Positions 1-6,843 are shown, counted from the stretch's first letter. The stretch: 11,363 nucleotides of DNA from Chloroflexota bacterium (GCA_021812265.1 JAKAOI010000028.1:1-11363), one strand, 5' to 3'. Notes: a model not told the origin generated them from the letters alone. Numbers and translations: made by a program.

Positions 1-1
1 T

Positions 2-1360
2 TTAAATCAAGAATCAAATAATTTAAAGTTTGTTAATTTAACATTAGCTTCTCGTTTTGGATCCAGCGTTTCTATTACTTCAAATGATCTGCTTGCTTTT
101 GATGATCCTGCGGCTAATTCATATCTTAATCAGCCATATGGTATACTTGCCGCAAATAATAACCCAGATATTGTTAATTATATTCATGCGCTTTTGCAAG
201 ATAATCAAATCACAGTCTATCAATGCGCCAACCAAAACGCTCAGTTAATTTTGGTCAACGGGTTGCTGCAATGCCAAGTTGCCTCTACCACGTTTCTGTC
301 AAATGGTCAGCCAGTCACTGCTGATACACCATCTATCCTCAATTTAACAGTGCTGCCGCAAAACGTGATTCAACAAATGGCTATTCCAATCAATTCGGCA
401 AATAGTTTTGACACACCACCCAAAACATATTATGGATCTGTTACCATCCAAAAAATTTCTTATTTTGCCGCGTATGAGCCACTCATCGATCCTCAGCATC
501 ACCTTGTAGGGATTCTTTCCATTGCGGTGCCGCAAACAACTGTTTCTACCCTGATTAATGACGTTTCGCTGAAGTTAATTATCAGCGGCGCCGCAATATT
601 AATTGCCGGCGTTATTCTTGCCATTTGGGTTGCTACAGCGGTTTCCAACACACTAAAAGGATCTTCCAACCAAATTATTGTTTCTTGCGATAAAATATCG
701 AAAAACGCCTTGCAGCAAACATCCGGCGCGCGGCAGCAGGTTTGGGCAATTAACGCCATCAACCAAGCCATCGTCGATCTGCAAAACTTCTCAAATGAAG
801 TTACGGGCCGCACGCAATATTTAGCCAATATCACCGGCGAAACATATAATCGACGCAGTGAAATGAGTCATGCCCAATATGAAGCGGTGCTGGCGTTTAT
901 GTCTAATCAATCACGCTCTATCAATTCATATGCGCAGCAGCAAAATCATACTATCGATCGTATGTCTAAAGCCATGCAGGCAGTTATTGAAATTGCCGAC
1001 CAAGTGGTTGACAGCAGCCAAGACACCCAAAATAACGCTGATCAACTGAATGAAGTTGTTTTACGCCTGAATCAATTGGTAAAAGGCTTAAATAAAAAGA
1101 CGGCAGCGCCGGCTCCGGCGCCAAATGCGCAAATTAGGAAATCACCAGAAAACCGCAACGGTAAAGCCATGTTGGATGCGCCCGCAGCGCAGTCGTCACA
1201 GTATGGCGATCCCTTTGCGCAAAGCCAGTTAAACGCGCCAAGAAGCGGCGGCTCGCGCAGCAGCGGCATCCCTGCTATGCGTTCTTCTTCGTCGCCGGCG
1301 CAGCCCGGGATAAGATCTGGAAATAATTCTTTGCCAAATCAGCGCCGGAATACAAAATAA
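2..1360 (+). CDS. Cache-domain membrane sensor, MCP-like but lacking the signalling tip (5' partial)
   Basis: The frame is open from the left edge, so the true start lies outside the window; 452 residues are visible. Residues about 1-185 are an extracytoplasmic ligand-binding region. Its end (YYGSVTIQ..YFAAYEPL..HLVGILSIAVP, near 143-177) resembles the last strands of a cache domain. A single hydrophobic helix follows at about 191-213. Next is a Gln/Asn/Ser-rich, coiled-coil-like region (about 229-369) that resembles the outer helices of methyl-accepting chemotaxis proteins (ARQQVWAINAINQAI early, ADQLNEVVLRLNQLV late). The nearly invariant receptor tip that binds CheA/CheW is not there. The last 80 residues are a Pro/Ala/Ser/Gly-rich disordered tail. 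It probably senses a small molecule and signals by a route other than standard chemotaxis. The cyclic-nucleotide-binding gene starts 60 bases downstream, probably in the same operon. The family is fairly clear; the role is inferred. Confidence 0.75.
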   Translation, partial: LNQESNNLKFVNLTLASRFGSSVSITSNDLLAFDDPAANSYLNQPYGILAANNNPDIVNYIHALLQDNQITVYQCANQNAQLILVNGLLQCQVASTTFLSNGQPVTADTPSILNLTVLPQNVIQQMAIPINSANSFDTPPKTYYGSVTIQKISYFAAYEPLIDPQHHLVGILSIAVPQTTVSTLINDVSLKLIISGAAILIAGVILAIWVATAVSNTLKGSSNQIIVSCDKISKNALQQTSGARQQVWAINAINQAIVDLQNFSNEVTGRTQYLANITGETYNRRSEMSHAQYEAVLAFMSNQSRSINSYAQQQNHTIDRMSKAMQAVIEIADQVVDSSQDTQNNADQLNEVVLRLNQLVKGLNKKTAAPAPAPNAQIRKSPENRNGKAMLDAPAAQSSQYGDPFAQSQLNAPRSGGSRSSGIPAMRSSSSPAQPGIRSGNNSLPNQRRNTK

Positions 1361-1420
1361 CCGGCGTTGGCCGCAAAAATTCCGGATATTTTATTTTTCA
1401 TTCTAATGGAGGTCTTTTAC

Positions 1421-1843
1421 ATGTCAATTACCGATACACTGGCAAGGGCGCCGCTGTTTGCTTCGCTGGATCAGAAAGATCTGACAGCGTTAGCGTCGGC
1501 TGCACGAGAACAGCAATACCACCATGGCGAAGAGTTAATTCGCCAAGGACAAACAGGCGTAGGTTTATTTATCTTAACATCAGGACGAGTTCGTGTAACG
1601 CAGCAGCGAAACAATGAATTATTCGATCTTGGTGTGCTGGAACATGGCCAAGTATTTGGCGAGTTATCACTCTTGGATGACCTGCCACGCACTGCAACCA
1701 TAACAGCAATTGAAAACTGCAATGTTATTATCATTCCAATTTGGGATTTCCGCGCCGCATTGCGCGAAAATCCATCTATGGCGCTGGGTCTGCTTAAATC
1801 ACTCAGTCAGCGCATCCGGCAAATTGAAAAACCAACAAACTAA
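1421..1843 (+). CDS. Stand-alone cyclic-nucleotide-binding (CRP-like) domain protein
   Basis: This 140-residue protein is one cNMP-binding beta-barrel. The phosphate-binding cassette is FGELSLLDDLPRTATITA at residues 79-96, matching the family pattern FGE..LL...PR.A...A, with Glu81 and Arg90 in the ligand-contacting positions. The N-terminal LARAPLFASLDQKDL is also typical. It ends just after the C helix, so the DNA-binding helix-turn-helix of CRP/FNR proteins is absent; it should act as a ligand-responsive partner, not as a transcription factor. I chose the ATG at 1421 because GGAGGT lies seven bases upstream. A TTG at 1367 would add 18 residues but has no such site. The upstream neighbour is the membrane sensor. 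Which ligand is bound (cAMP, cGMP or none) cannot be read from the sequence. Confidence 0.88.
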   Translation: MSITDTLARAPLFASLDQKDLTALASAAREQQYHHGEELIRQGQTGVGLFILTSGRVRVTQQRNNELFDLGVLEHGQVFGELSLLDDLPRTATITAIENCNVIIIPIWDFRAALRENPSMALGLLKSLSQRIRQIEKPTN

Positions 1844-1883
1844 CTTCAGCATACAAGTTGAAATAGTGTCACAGCAATAAGAG

Positions 1884-1905
1884 GGCGGCGCCAATAGCCG
1901 CCTTT
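1884..1905 (+). terminator. Rho-independent terminator after the cNMP-binding gene
   Basis: A six-base-pair all-GC stem, GGCGGC (1884-1889) with GCCGCC (1897-1902), encloses a seven-base loop and is followed by TTTCGTT. The T run is short and interrupted, so termination may be partial. It lies 41 bases past the stop codon, where the sensor operon should end. Confidence 0.6.
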
Positions 1906-1924
1906 CGTTGTATTTACAGAACAT

Positions 1925-1970
1925 CCCGTAAAGCCGACAGTCTGTAGACTGTGCGGAGTTGGCTTGAGCC
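1925..1970. repeat. Intergenic hairpin motif, copy A (TAAAGCCG-hairpin-GCGGA)
   Basis: The perfect stem ACAGTC (1937-1942) / GACTGT (1947-1952) has loop TGTA. CCG (1934-1936) can extend it by pairing with CGG (1954-1956). It is preceded by CCCGTAAAGCCG and followed by TGCGGA and the self-complementary GGCTTGAGCC (1961-1970). The same flanks surround a differently sequenced hairpin at 11274-11335. Identical flanks with a changed but still paired stem point to a structured element under selection. It resembles the subterminal palindromes at right ends of IS200/IS605-type elements and their TnpB guide RNAs, but no transposase or TnpB gene is present, so that origin is inference. Confidence 0.5.
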
Positions 1971-2129
1971 TATGCGGAGTATCAATTTGTGTATCATTGG
2001 TTTTCTGGCCGAACAATATACAGTATTTTTACCGATATCTTTTTTCACCTTTCGGAAATCGCTGGTATGCTAGAAAAAAATATCCCATCATGCGGTATAT
2101 TAGATAAAAACGACCTATGAGGGATCAAC

Positions 2130-2403
2130 GTGAATTTTTTACCGCCCAAAAGCGATTCATGACGAAGTTTCCCGGCTGGAAGACGCTTTAGCGCAAGGCA
2201 AAGAGGAAGGCAGAGCAGAAGGCACAGTTGAGGGAATAGTCCAGTCAATTCGTCAACTGTGGCGCAAACATTTTGGCAAAATGAGCAAAAAAGAAGAACA
2301 AGCGTTGTCAGCCGCCGGCAGCGATGCGCTCGAACACATTCCGGATCAAATGCCGGAGCCACACCATACGGTTGAACAGGCTCGCGCCGATCTGGGGATG
2401 TAA
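2130..2403 (+). pseudogene. Remnant of an Rpn-family (PD-(D/E)XK nuclease/transposase-like) gene with the centre deleted
   Basis: A GTG at 2130, preceded by GAGGG at 2119-2123, opens the frame VNFLPPKSDS and stops at TGA 2160-2162. This peptide matches the usual N-terminus of the Rpn recombination-promoting nuclease / putative transposase family (..LPPKSDFxFKxLFG..). In another frame, from about 2158 to the TAA at 2401-2403, the sequence encodes DEVSRLEDALAQGKEEGRAE.. with repeated EG steps, then VQSIRQLWRKHFGKMSKKEE.., the type of charged, repetitive C-terminal tail seen in that family. The whole nuclease core (usually over 150 residues) is missing and the two ends are out of frame, so the gene is dead. 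The junction is near 2155-2162. Intact members are reported to nick DNA and promote recombination. Family assignment rests on short stretches. Confidence 0.6.
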
Positions 2404-2711
2404 ATAGCCCTTTATCTATGCGCGGCGCTAACATGTTATACTATTAATGTTACACTGATACTGCCTAATATATAGCGCGCAATATTCAACACCGTTCAGC
2501 CAGCTGCGCACAGGTGTTGCACAACAATACAGTCAATAATTTAGCTGGCGTATGCGCGCGGCAACGTAATATGGGGCAGTTTCGCGTTTAAAGCCCGGAG
2601 TAGGGCGCTCCCGGTTTCTTTCACGCAATTGCGTATAAAAGAAATCCTTGAATGGATTATATGAATGCCCAACAAATATATCAATGTTGATAGTGTAAAA
2701 GAGGATGTTGT
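2404..2711 (+). other. Gene-free leader region upstream of the fused E1 gene, with dyads
   Basis: No supported gene lies in these 308 bases. They hold a candidate extended -10 (2434-2442); an inverted repeat CAACACC (2487-2493) / GGTGTTG (2513-2519); two mutually exclusive pairings, GCCC/GGGC (2593-2596 with 2603-2606) versus CCGGAG/CTCCCGG (2595-2600 with 2608-2614); and a perfect 12-base palindrome ACGCAATTGCGT (2623-2634). A ribosome binding site (AAAGAGG ending at 2704) precedes the E1 start. I do not recognise a known riboswitch. Confidence 0.4.
2434..2442 (+). promoter_or_regulatory. Candidate extended -10 promoter for the E1 gene
   Basis: TGT-TATACT fits the extended -10 pattern TGnTATAAT with one mismatch. 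No convincing -35 box lies at 16-18 bases upstream. The same TGnTATACT occurs before the EF-G-like gene (8421-8429). If used here, the transcript would carry a leader of roughly 260 bases. Confidence 0.3.
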
Positions 2712-4814
2712 ATGGCGACTCAAGCAGATAAATCATCCGCGGCGGCAAACGCTGCGCCGGCATTTGATCCGATTGACTGCTATAAGCAGATGATCATGGC
2801 TCGAACCATTAATGAGACATTAAAGGCTCGTAAAACACAGGGTAAATTCCCCTTTTATATCGGCGCCGGCGGACATGAAGCTTTAGCCGGTGTGGTCGCC
2901 GCGCTGCGGCAAGATGACTGGCTGGCCCTTTACTATAGAGATCTTGCCGTATGGCTTCAACGCACCCGCGACGCATTCGCGCCAGTGCGCGCCGCGTATT
3001 CGCGTGTTACCGACCCTATGTCTGCCGGGCGGAATATGCCGGAACATTTTAGCAGCGCGGACTATCATATTCTGCCAACATCCAGCGAAGTTTCCAGCCT
3101 TGGACCATTTGCCGCCGGCGTGGCGTATGCCTTTAAGCGCGCAAAAACCGGCCAATTGGCAATGTTTTGCACCGGAGATGGCGGCGCGGCAACCAATGAT
3201 TTTACGGCAATGTATCGCGCGGCAACCGTGCATAAACTGCCACTGATTATGACTGTAGAAGATAACGGCTGGGCAATTACTACGCCAACAGACGGACACC
3301 AATGGGGCGGTAATTTGGCAGAATGGGCGCGCGGCGGTGGCGCATTTACGATTGAAGCAGACGGAACCAACGCTTTAGAGCTATATGAGGTTGGGTTGCA
3401 AGCCGCTGAAGTTGCCAGATCCGGAAACGGTCCGGTATTTTTGCATTTAAAGATGGGCCTGCTCGATCCGCATTCCAGCAGCACCGATATTTATGCGTAC
3501 CGCCAACGCGACGAAGTTGCTAAAACAAAAGAAACCCGCGACCCCATCCGCAATACCGGCAAAGCGTTGATAGAACGCGGCCTGCTGACACAGGAACAGA
3601 TCGACCGGATGATGGAACAAGCAAAAGATGAGTTGGACGCTATTGAAGATCAGGTTTTGGCAGAGCCGGTTGCCACCGGAGATCGCGTGCAGGAACGGCT
3701 GTATTATTGGCCGACGGAGCCGCAGGTAGAACCGGGATCGAATCGGTCGAGTAAACATATGCTGCAGGCCATCAACGAGGCGCTGGTAGAAATTACGCGC
3801 CGAGATTCCGGCTTTTTTGTGTACGGCCAAGATGTTGGCAGCCCGCGCGGCGGTGTTTTTGGCGCAACGCAAATGCTGGTAAATGAATTTCCGCAATCGG
3901 CAATCAGCAGCCCCCTGAATGAGCAAATTATTTTCGGCATAGCCGCTGGAGCCTCTATGGCAGATAACAAAGCGCGATTTGGCGAAATTCAATTTGTGGA
4001 TTACCATCAATCTATGTCGCAAAGCATACGCATAGCAGGGCGCATATCGTACCAAACGTTTGGTGACTGGAAATGTCCTGTGGTTATTCGCACAAAAGCC
4101 GGCAGCGGCGGCGGCGGCCCAATTTCTGATTCTGGCACAGGCGGCGGCGCATTCGGGCATTCACATTCCGGAGAATATTGGTTTACCTCCATTCCCGGAT
4201 TGATTACTGTTTGCCCCAGCAACCCATTTGACGCTAAAGGTTTGATGATCGAATCTTCACGCACACAATCACCGCTCGTATTTTTGGAACGCGGCAGACT
4301 CTTCCGATCAGATCCGCCAAAAGACGCCAACGGCAATGTGATAGCAGAACTGGCAGATTTATGGCTGACCCCCGATGGATATTATACTGTGCCGCTGCGT
4401 TCGGCGCGAACCATTCATATTGGGCAGGGCAGTACCGCCGGCGCAATTATAACATGGGGCACTATGGTTTTAGAGTCTGCCATTGCCGCGGCAAATGCGT
4501 CACAGCAATATAACTGCGCATTTGATATTATTGATTTGCGCACGCTGTACCCATTTGATGAAGCGACTGTTTCTCAGGCTATTGCGGCAACAAACCGTGT
4601 TGTGGTAGTAACTGAAGAAGGTGACCATACCAGTTTTGGCCGGCACCTGCATTCGTGGATTGTAGAACGGCATTTTAATGACCTTGATATGCCGGCAGAA
4701 CTCATCCATGCGCTCGCATTCCCGGCCGTTTCATACAGCGCCGCCGAAGAAGCAGTGTTTTATCCGACTTCTAAGGATATTGAGCAGATCTTGGTCCGCT
4801 TTGCTTCAGCGTAA
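2712..4814 (+). CDS. Fused E1 alpha/beta 2-oxoacid (branched-chain type) dehydrogenase, thiamine-diphosphate dependent
   Basis: The 700-residue protein joins both E1 subunits in one chain. Residues about 20-330 are E1 alpha: FYIGAGGHEA at 48-57, YYRD at 74-77, the thiamine diphosphate/Mg motif from GDG (155-157) to DNGW (184-187), and the PHSSSTD loop at 253-259. Residues about 345-700 are E1 beta: QAINEAL at 352-358, Glu404 in SPLNEQIIFGIA (the position that activates the cofactor), EIQFVDY at 425-431, and a Gly-rich stretch ending in HSHSGEYWF at 483-491. The E1 reaction decarboxylates a 2-oxoacid and transfers the acyl group to an E2 lipoyl domain. Branched-chain oxoacids are likely; pyruvate or acetoin cannot be excluded. 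No E2, E3 or lipoylation gene is in the window. ATG 2712 follows GAGG at 2701-2704. A hairpin and an SDR gene follow on the same strand. Confidence 0.9.
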   Translation: MATQADKSSAAANAAPAFDPIDCYKQMIMARTINETLKARKTQGKFPFYIGAGGHEALAGVVAALRQDDWLALYYRDLAVWLQRTRDAFAPVRAAYSRVTDPMSAGRNMPEHFSSADYHILPTSSEVSSLGPFAAGVAYAFKRAKTGQLAMFCTGDGGAATNDFTAMYRAATVHKLPLIMTVEDNGWAITTPTDGHQWGGNLAEWARGGGAFTIEADGTNALELYEVGLQAAEVARSGNGPVFLHLKMGLLDPHSSSTDIYAYRQRDEVAKTKETRDPIRNTGKALIERGLLTQEQIDRMMEQAKDELDAIEDQVLAEPVATGDRVQERLYYWPTEPQVEPGSNRSSKHMLQAINEALVEITRRDSGFFVYGQDVGSPRGGVFGATQMLVNEFPQSAISSPLNEQIIFGIAAGASMADNKARFGEIQFVDYHQSMSQSIRIAGRISYQTFGDWKCPVVIRTKAGSGGGGPISDSGTGGGAFGHSHSGEYWFTSIPGLITVCPSNPFDAKGLMIESSRTQSPLVFLERGRLFRSDPPKDANGNVIAELADLWLTPDGYYTVPLRSARTIHIGQGSTAGAIITWGTMVLESAIAAANASQQYNCAFDIIDLRTLYPFDEATVSQAIAATNRVVVVTEEGDHTSFGRHLHSWIVERHFNDLDMPAELIHALAFPAVSYSAAEEAVFYPTSKDIEQILVRFASA

Positions 4815-4830
4815 TCGATTGCCTGCGCGG

Positions 4831-4864
4831 GATATGGCAGAAACAAGCTATTTTCTGCCATATC
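4831..4864. other. Perfect 13-bp stem-loop between the E1 and SDR genes
   Basis: GATATGGCAGAAA (4831-4843) pairs perfectly with TTTCTGCCATATC (4852-4864) around an eight-base loop, 16 bases past the E1 stop. It is followed by TTGTGG, not a T run, so it is a poor intrinsic terminator. It could instead mark an mRNA processing or stability site, a protein-binding palindrome, or a partial block that sets E1 to SDR stoichiometry. Confidence 0.65.
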
Positions 4865-4959
4865 TTGTGGCGGATAAGGATTTTGAACAGATTTCTAGGT
4901 CCTCTACTCATTCCCAATACAAGCAAAAATTTTTTGAAAAATATAGGCGGATAATCTCT

Positions 4960-5727
4960 ATGACACAGCGTTTTTCATTAGCAGGTAAATATGCGGTTGT
5001 TACCGGAGCCAGCAGAGGTATTGGTTTTGCAGTGGCAAAATGGCTGGCTGAAGCCGGAGCAGATATTGCAGTTTGCGCGCGAAAAGAGGAAAATTTGGCA
5101 GAAATTACCCGGATAGTGCGTTCGCTTGGCCGAAAAGTAGTTTCTATCGGCGCAGATTTAGCAGAATCGGAAAGCGCGCAAATAATTATCGATCGCGCGG
5201 CGCAAGAATTTGGGTCGATTGATATTTTAGTCAATAACGCCGGTGTCAGCCCAATATTTAAACCTGTTTTGGATACAAAGCAGGCGGAATGGGAAGATAT
5301 CCTAAAAATCAACCTTACAGCGCCAATGCTGCTTTCACAGGCCGCGGCGCGCATTATGATTGCCGCGCAAAAGGGCGGATCAATTATACAAATGGCTTCA
5401 GTTGCGGGAATAGTGGCAACACCGCGTATGGCGGCTTACGGAGCAGCTAAGGCTGGGTTGATTCAATTAACCAAAACAATGGCGGCAGAACTGGCGCGTT
5501 ATCAAATTCGGGTAAACGCAATAGCGCCGGGGTATGTGCAAAGCGATTTAACCGCTGCGTTGCTGGCAAACCCAAAATACGCCGAAAGCATTGCCGCCGC
5601 GGCGCCGCTGGGGCGAGTTGGTGTGGCAGATGAAATAGCAGGAATAGCGCTGTATTTAGCGTCAAACGCATCCTCATTTGCTACAGGCCAAGTGTTTACA
5701 GTTGATGGCGGCATATCGGCTGTTTAA
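4960..5727 (+). CDS. Classical short-chain dehydrogenase/reductase (FabG-like SDR)
   Basis: A 255-residue single-domain Rossmann oxidoreductase of usual family length. The cofactor motif TGASRGIG is at residues 15-22, NNAG at 92-95, and the catalytic tetrad is Asn118 (KINLT), Ser147, Tyr160 and Lys164 (YGAAK). Arg41 after the second strand (VCARKEENL) favours NADP(H), an inference from the family. GRVGVADEIAG..LYLAS and the ending GQVFTVDGGI are typical C-terminal SDR signatures. The substrate cannot be told: candidates are sugar, polyol, 3-oxoacyl or secondary alcohol substrates. I chose ATG 4960 because the protein then begins like family members (FSLAGKYAVVTG) and AGGCGG lies at 4945-4950. 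The frame stays open back into the E1 gene, but that extension has no family resemblance. It lies 145 bases after E1, perhaps co-transcribed through the hairpin. Confidence 0.9.
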   Translation: MTQRFSLAGKYAVVTGASRGIGFAVAKWLAEAGADIAVCARKEENLAEITRIVRSLGRKVVSIGADLAESESAQIIIDRAAQEFGSIDILVNNAGVSPIFKPVLDTKQAEWEDILKINLTAPMLLSQAAARIMIAAQKGGSIIQMASVAGIVATPRMAAYGAAKAGLIQLTKTMAAELARYQIRVNAIAPGYVQSDLTAALLANPKYAESIAAAAPLGRVGVADEIAGIALYLASNASSFATGQVFTVDGGISAV

Positions 5728-5872
5728 TCAGCGAATTGGCGATAAACCTTATAGCGCTATTTGTCCCAAATTATACATATTCAGCGTTATATATACTGAT
5801 AGCAGATACTCGATTTGCCGGCTCTTATTTTCAATTGCCAAAGCGCGCGGCTTAACGTCGCATATATGACGT

Positions 5873-6004
5873 GTTGCAGTGAACTACCACTGAACTGAAG
5901 ACTCAGGGGAGATACGCATCACCTGCTGTCGGGCAGAATATCTTGAGTTGGCTGGCTCTCAGTAAAAGCCTGTCCCCGCAAGGGAGATATATGTGATAGC
6001 CAAC
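5873..6004 (+). ncRNA. Structured intergenic region, possible RNA element or IS200/IS605-type end remnant (copy B)
   Basis: The 372-base gap between the SDR and lipoprotein genes has no supported gene. Its 3' half folds repeatedly. GTT(g)CAGTG (5873-5881) pairs with CACTGAAC (5888-5895). CTGA/TCAG and CTGC/GCAG hairpins follow. GTTGGCT (5947-5953) with AGCCAAC (5998-6004) closes a three-way junction holding GGCT/AGCC (5954-5957, 5967-5970) and TCCC-CGCAA-GGGA (5973-5985). The stretch AAAAGCC + hairpin + GGAGAT resembles copies A and C. Further upstream, ACGTC/GACGT (5855-5859, 5868-5872) and the palindrome ATAGCGCTAT (5751-5760) are also seen. I recognise no named RNA family; pairing is by hand and expression is unknown. 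Confidence 0.35.
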
Positions 6005-6016
6005 AAAGCAGAGAAA

Positions 6017-6045
6017 TTGACACCTTGCTTCTCTGCGGGTACCAT
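6017..6045 (+). promoter_or_regulatory. Sigma70-like promoter of the lipoprotein gene, -35 box inside an inverted repeat
   Basis: The -35 box TTGACA (6017-6022) is a perfect consensus. Seventeen bases later TACCAT (6040-6045) matches four of six -10 positions. Transcription would start near 6052, giving a leader of about 48 bases. The inverted repeat GCAGAGAA (6008-6015) / TTCTCTGC (6029-6036) brackets the -35 box, a placement typical of a repressor or activator operator. Confidence 0.5.
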
Positions 6046-6099
6046 TCTAAGTATTATCAGTTCTTAAAATTCAGCGCATTTGTAAGAGGAGAGTTATTC

Positions 6100-6786
6100 A
6101 TGGGCGCAAAGCCAGGCCGCATGCGTACAATACTATTGCTGTTCATGCCATTCATCATTCTAACTTCAGCGTGCAACGCTTCAACATCCAACCCTGTTTC
6201 TATTAATGGAACCACTGGGGCAAGTTCTACTTCAACATCTACACCTGCCGACAACCAAAATATTCCTATCACGGCATACCAAAGTGTGACACCAATTCCT
6301 GGGGATTACTCATTATATGTTGACCCCAATTACGGATACTCATTTCAATATCCCACTCCATGGATTGTTTATCCGGCGCACCCCAGCAATTCAAATGAAA
6401 GCGACGTAGCGTTTACCCAGCAATATACTGCTAATATGGAACATCCGTTGCTGGTATTTGTTGCGCGTGTTACCAACGATTACCATCATCAGTTTGTGCA
6501 AAAATATATTTGTTCGGGGCAATATGCCATGAATTCAACGTTTGGCCCATACAAAGCTGTTGATATTACATCTCGTGGGGGAGATCCTACAGTTGGTTAT
6601 GGCGGCGTTATTATCGGGCGTGTTTTTATCGCCAAAGGGCTTGTTTTTATGGTTTGGCTGGAGGCGTCCCCAAAATCTGATTATAACATTTACATGTTTT
6701 TCAAGATATACACACCGATATATCAGCATATGATGGATTCCTTTAACGTCGGCAATGGCGCAAAACCTTTAAATAGCTGCAATTAA
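6100..6786 (+). CDS. Predicted lipoprotein with a PsbP-like domain
   Basis: The 228-residue protein begins with a positively charged n-region (GAKPGRMR), a hydrophobic core (TILLLFMPFIILTSA) and Cys25 in a lipobox-like LTSAC, so it should be exported and lipid-anchored. Leu sits one place further from Cys than usual, so the lipobox is imperfect. A Ser/Thr/Asn-rich spacer (about 26-70) follows, then a compact domain starting YVDPNYGYSFQYPTPW (73-88), the opening seen in PsbP-like and related secreted domains that bind the outer face of the membrane. Cys138 and Cys227 could form a disulfide. I chose ATG 6100 because AAGAGGAG lies just before it; the TTG at 6025 has no such site and lies inside the promoter. 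It has its own promoter and terminator, so it is probably monocistronic. Function is unknown. Confidence 0.78.
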   Translation: MGAKPGRMRTILLLFMPFIILTSACNASTSNPVSINGTTGASSTSTSTPADNQNIPITAYQSVTPIPGDYSLYVDPNYGYSFQYPTPWIVYPAHPSNSNESDVAFTQQYTANMEHPLLVFVARVTNDYHHQFVQKYICSGQYAMNSTFGPYKAVDITSRGGDPTVGYGGVIIGRVFIAKGLVFMVWLEASPKSDYNIYMFFKIYTPIYQHMMDSFNVGNGAKPLNSCN

Positions 6787-6843
6787 AACGGCGGTGAGGA
6801 AAGAGCGTCGTTTCTGAATCTTTAAAATTTGCTGCTGAAAAGC

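Noticed and set aside
57..248. Small plus-strand open frame encoding a Leu/Ile-rich 63-residue peptide
   Set aside because: It overlaps the sensor gene in another frame, which is open from the window edge, and has no ribosome binding site.
1361..1420. CGGC-GTTG-GCCG mini-hairpin between the sensor and cNMP-binding genes as a terminator
   Set aside because: Only four base pairs and followed by A-rich sequence before a mixed T stretch; too weak, and the two genes look co-transcribed.
3447..4160. Long open frame (237 codons) on the minus strand
   Set aside because: It lies wholly inside the E1 coding sequence, has no family resemblance or ribosome binding site, and results from the GC-rich codon pattern of the real gene.
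4678..4959. Longer SDR starting inside the E1 gene
   Set aside because: The extension would overlap E1 and include the 13-bp hairpin; it resembles no SDR N-terminus.
6033..6046. TGCGGGTACCATTC looked like part of a T-box antiterminator (GGGTGGNACCGCG)
   Set aside because: The core does not match, there is no stem I or specifier, and the bases are explained by the -10 region of the lipoprotein promoter.
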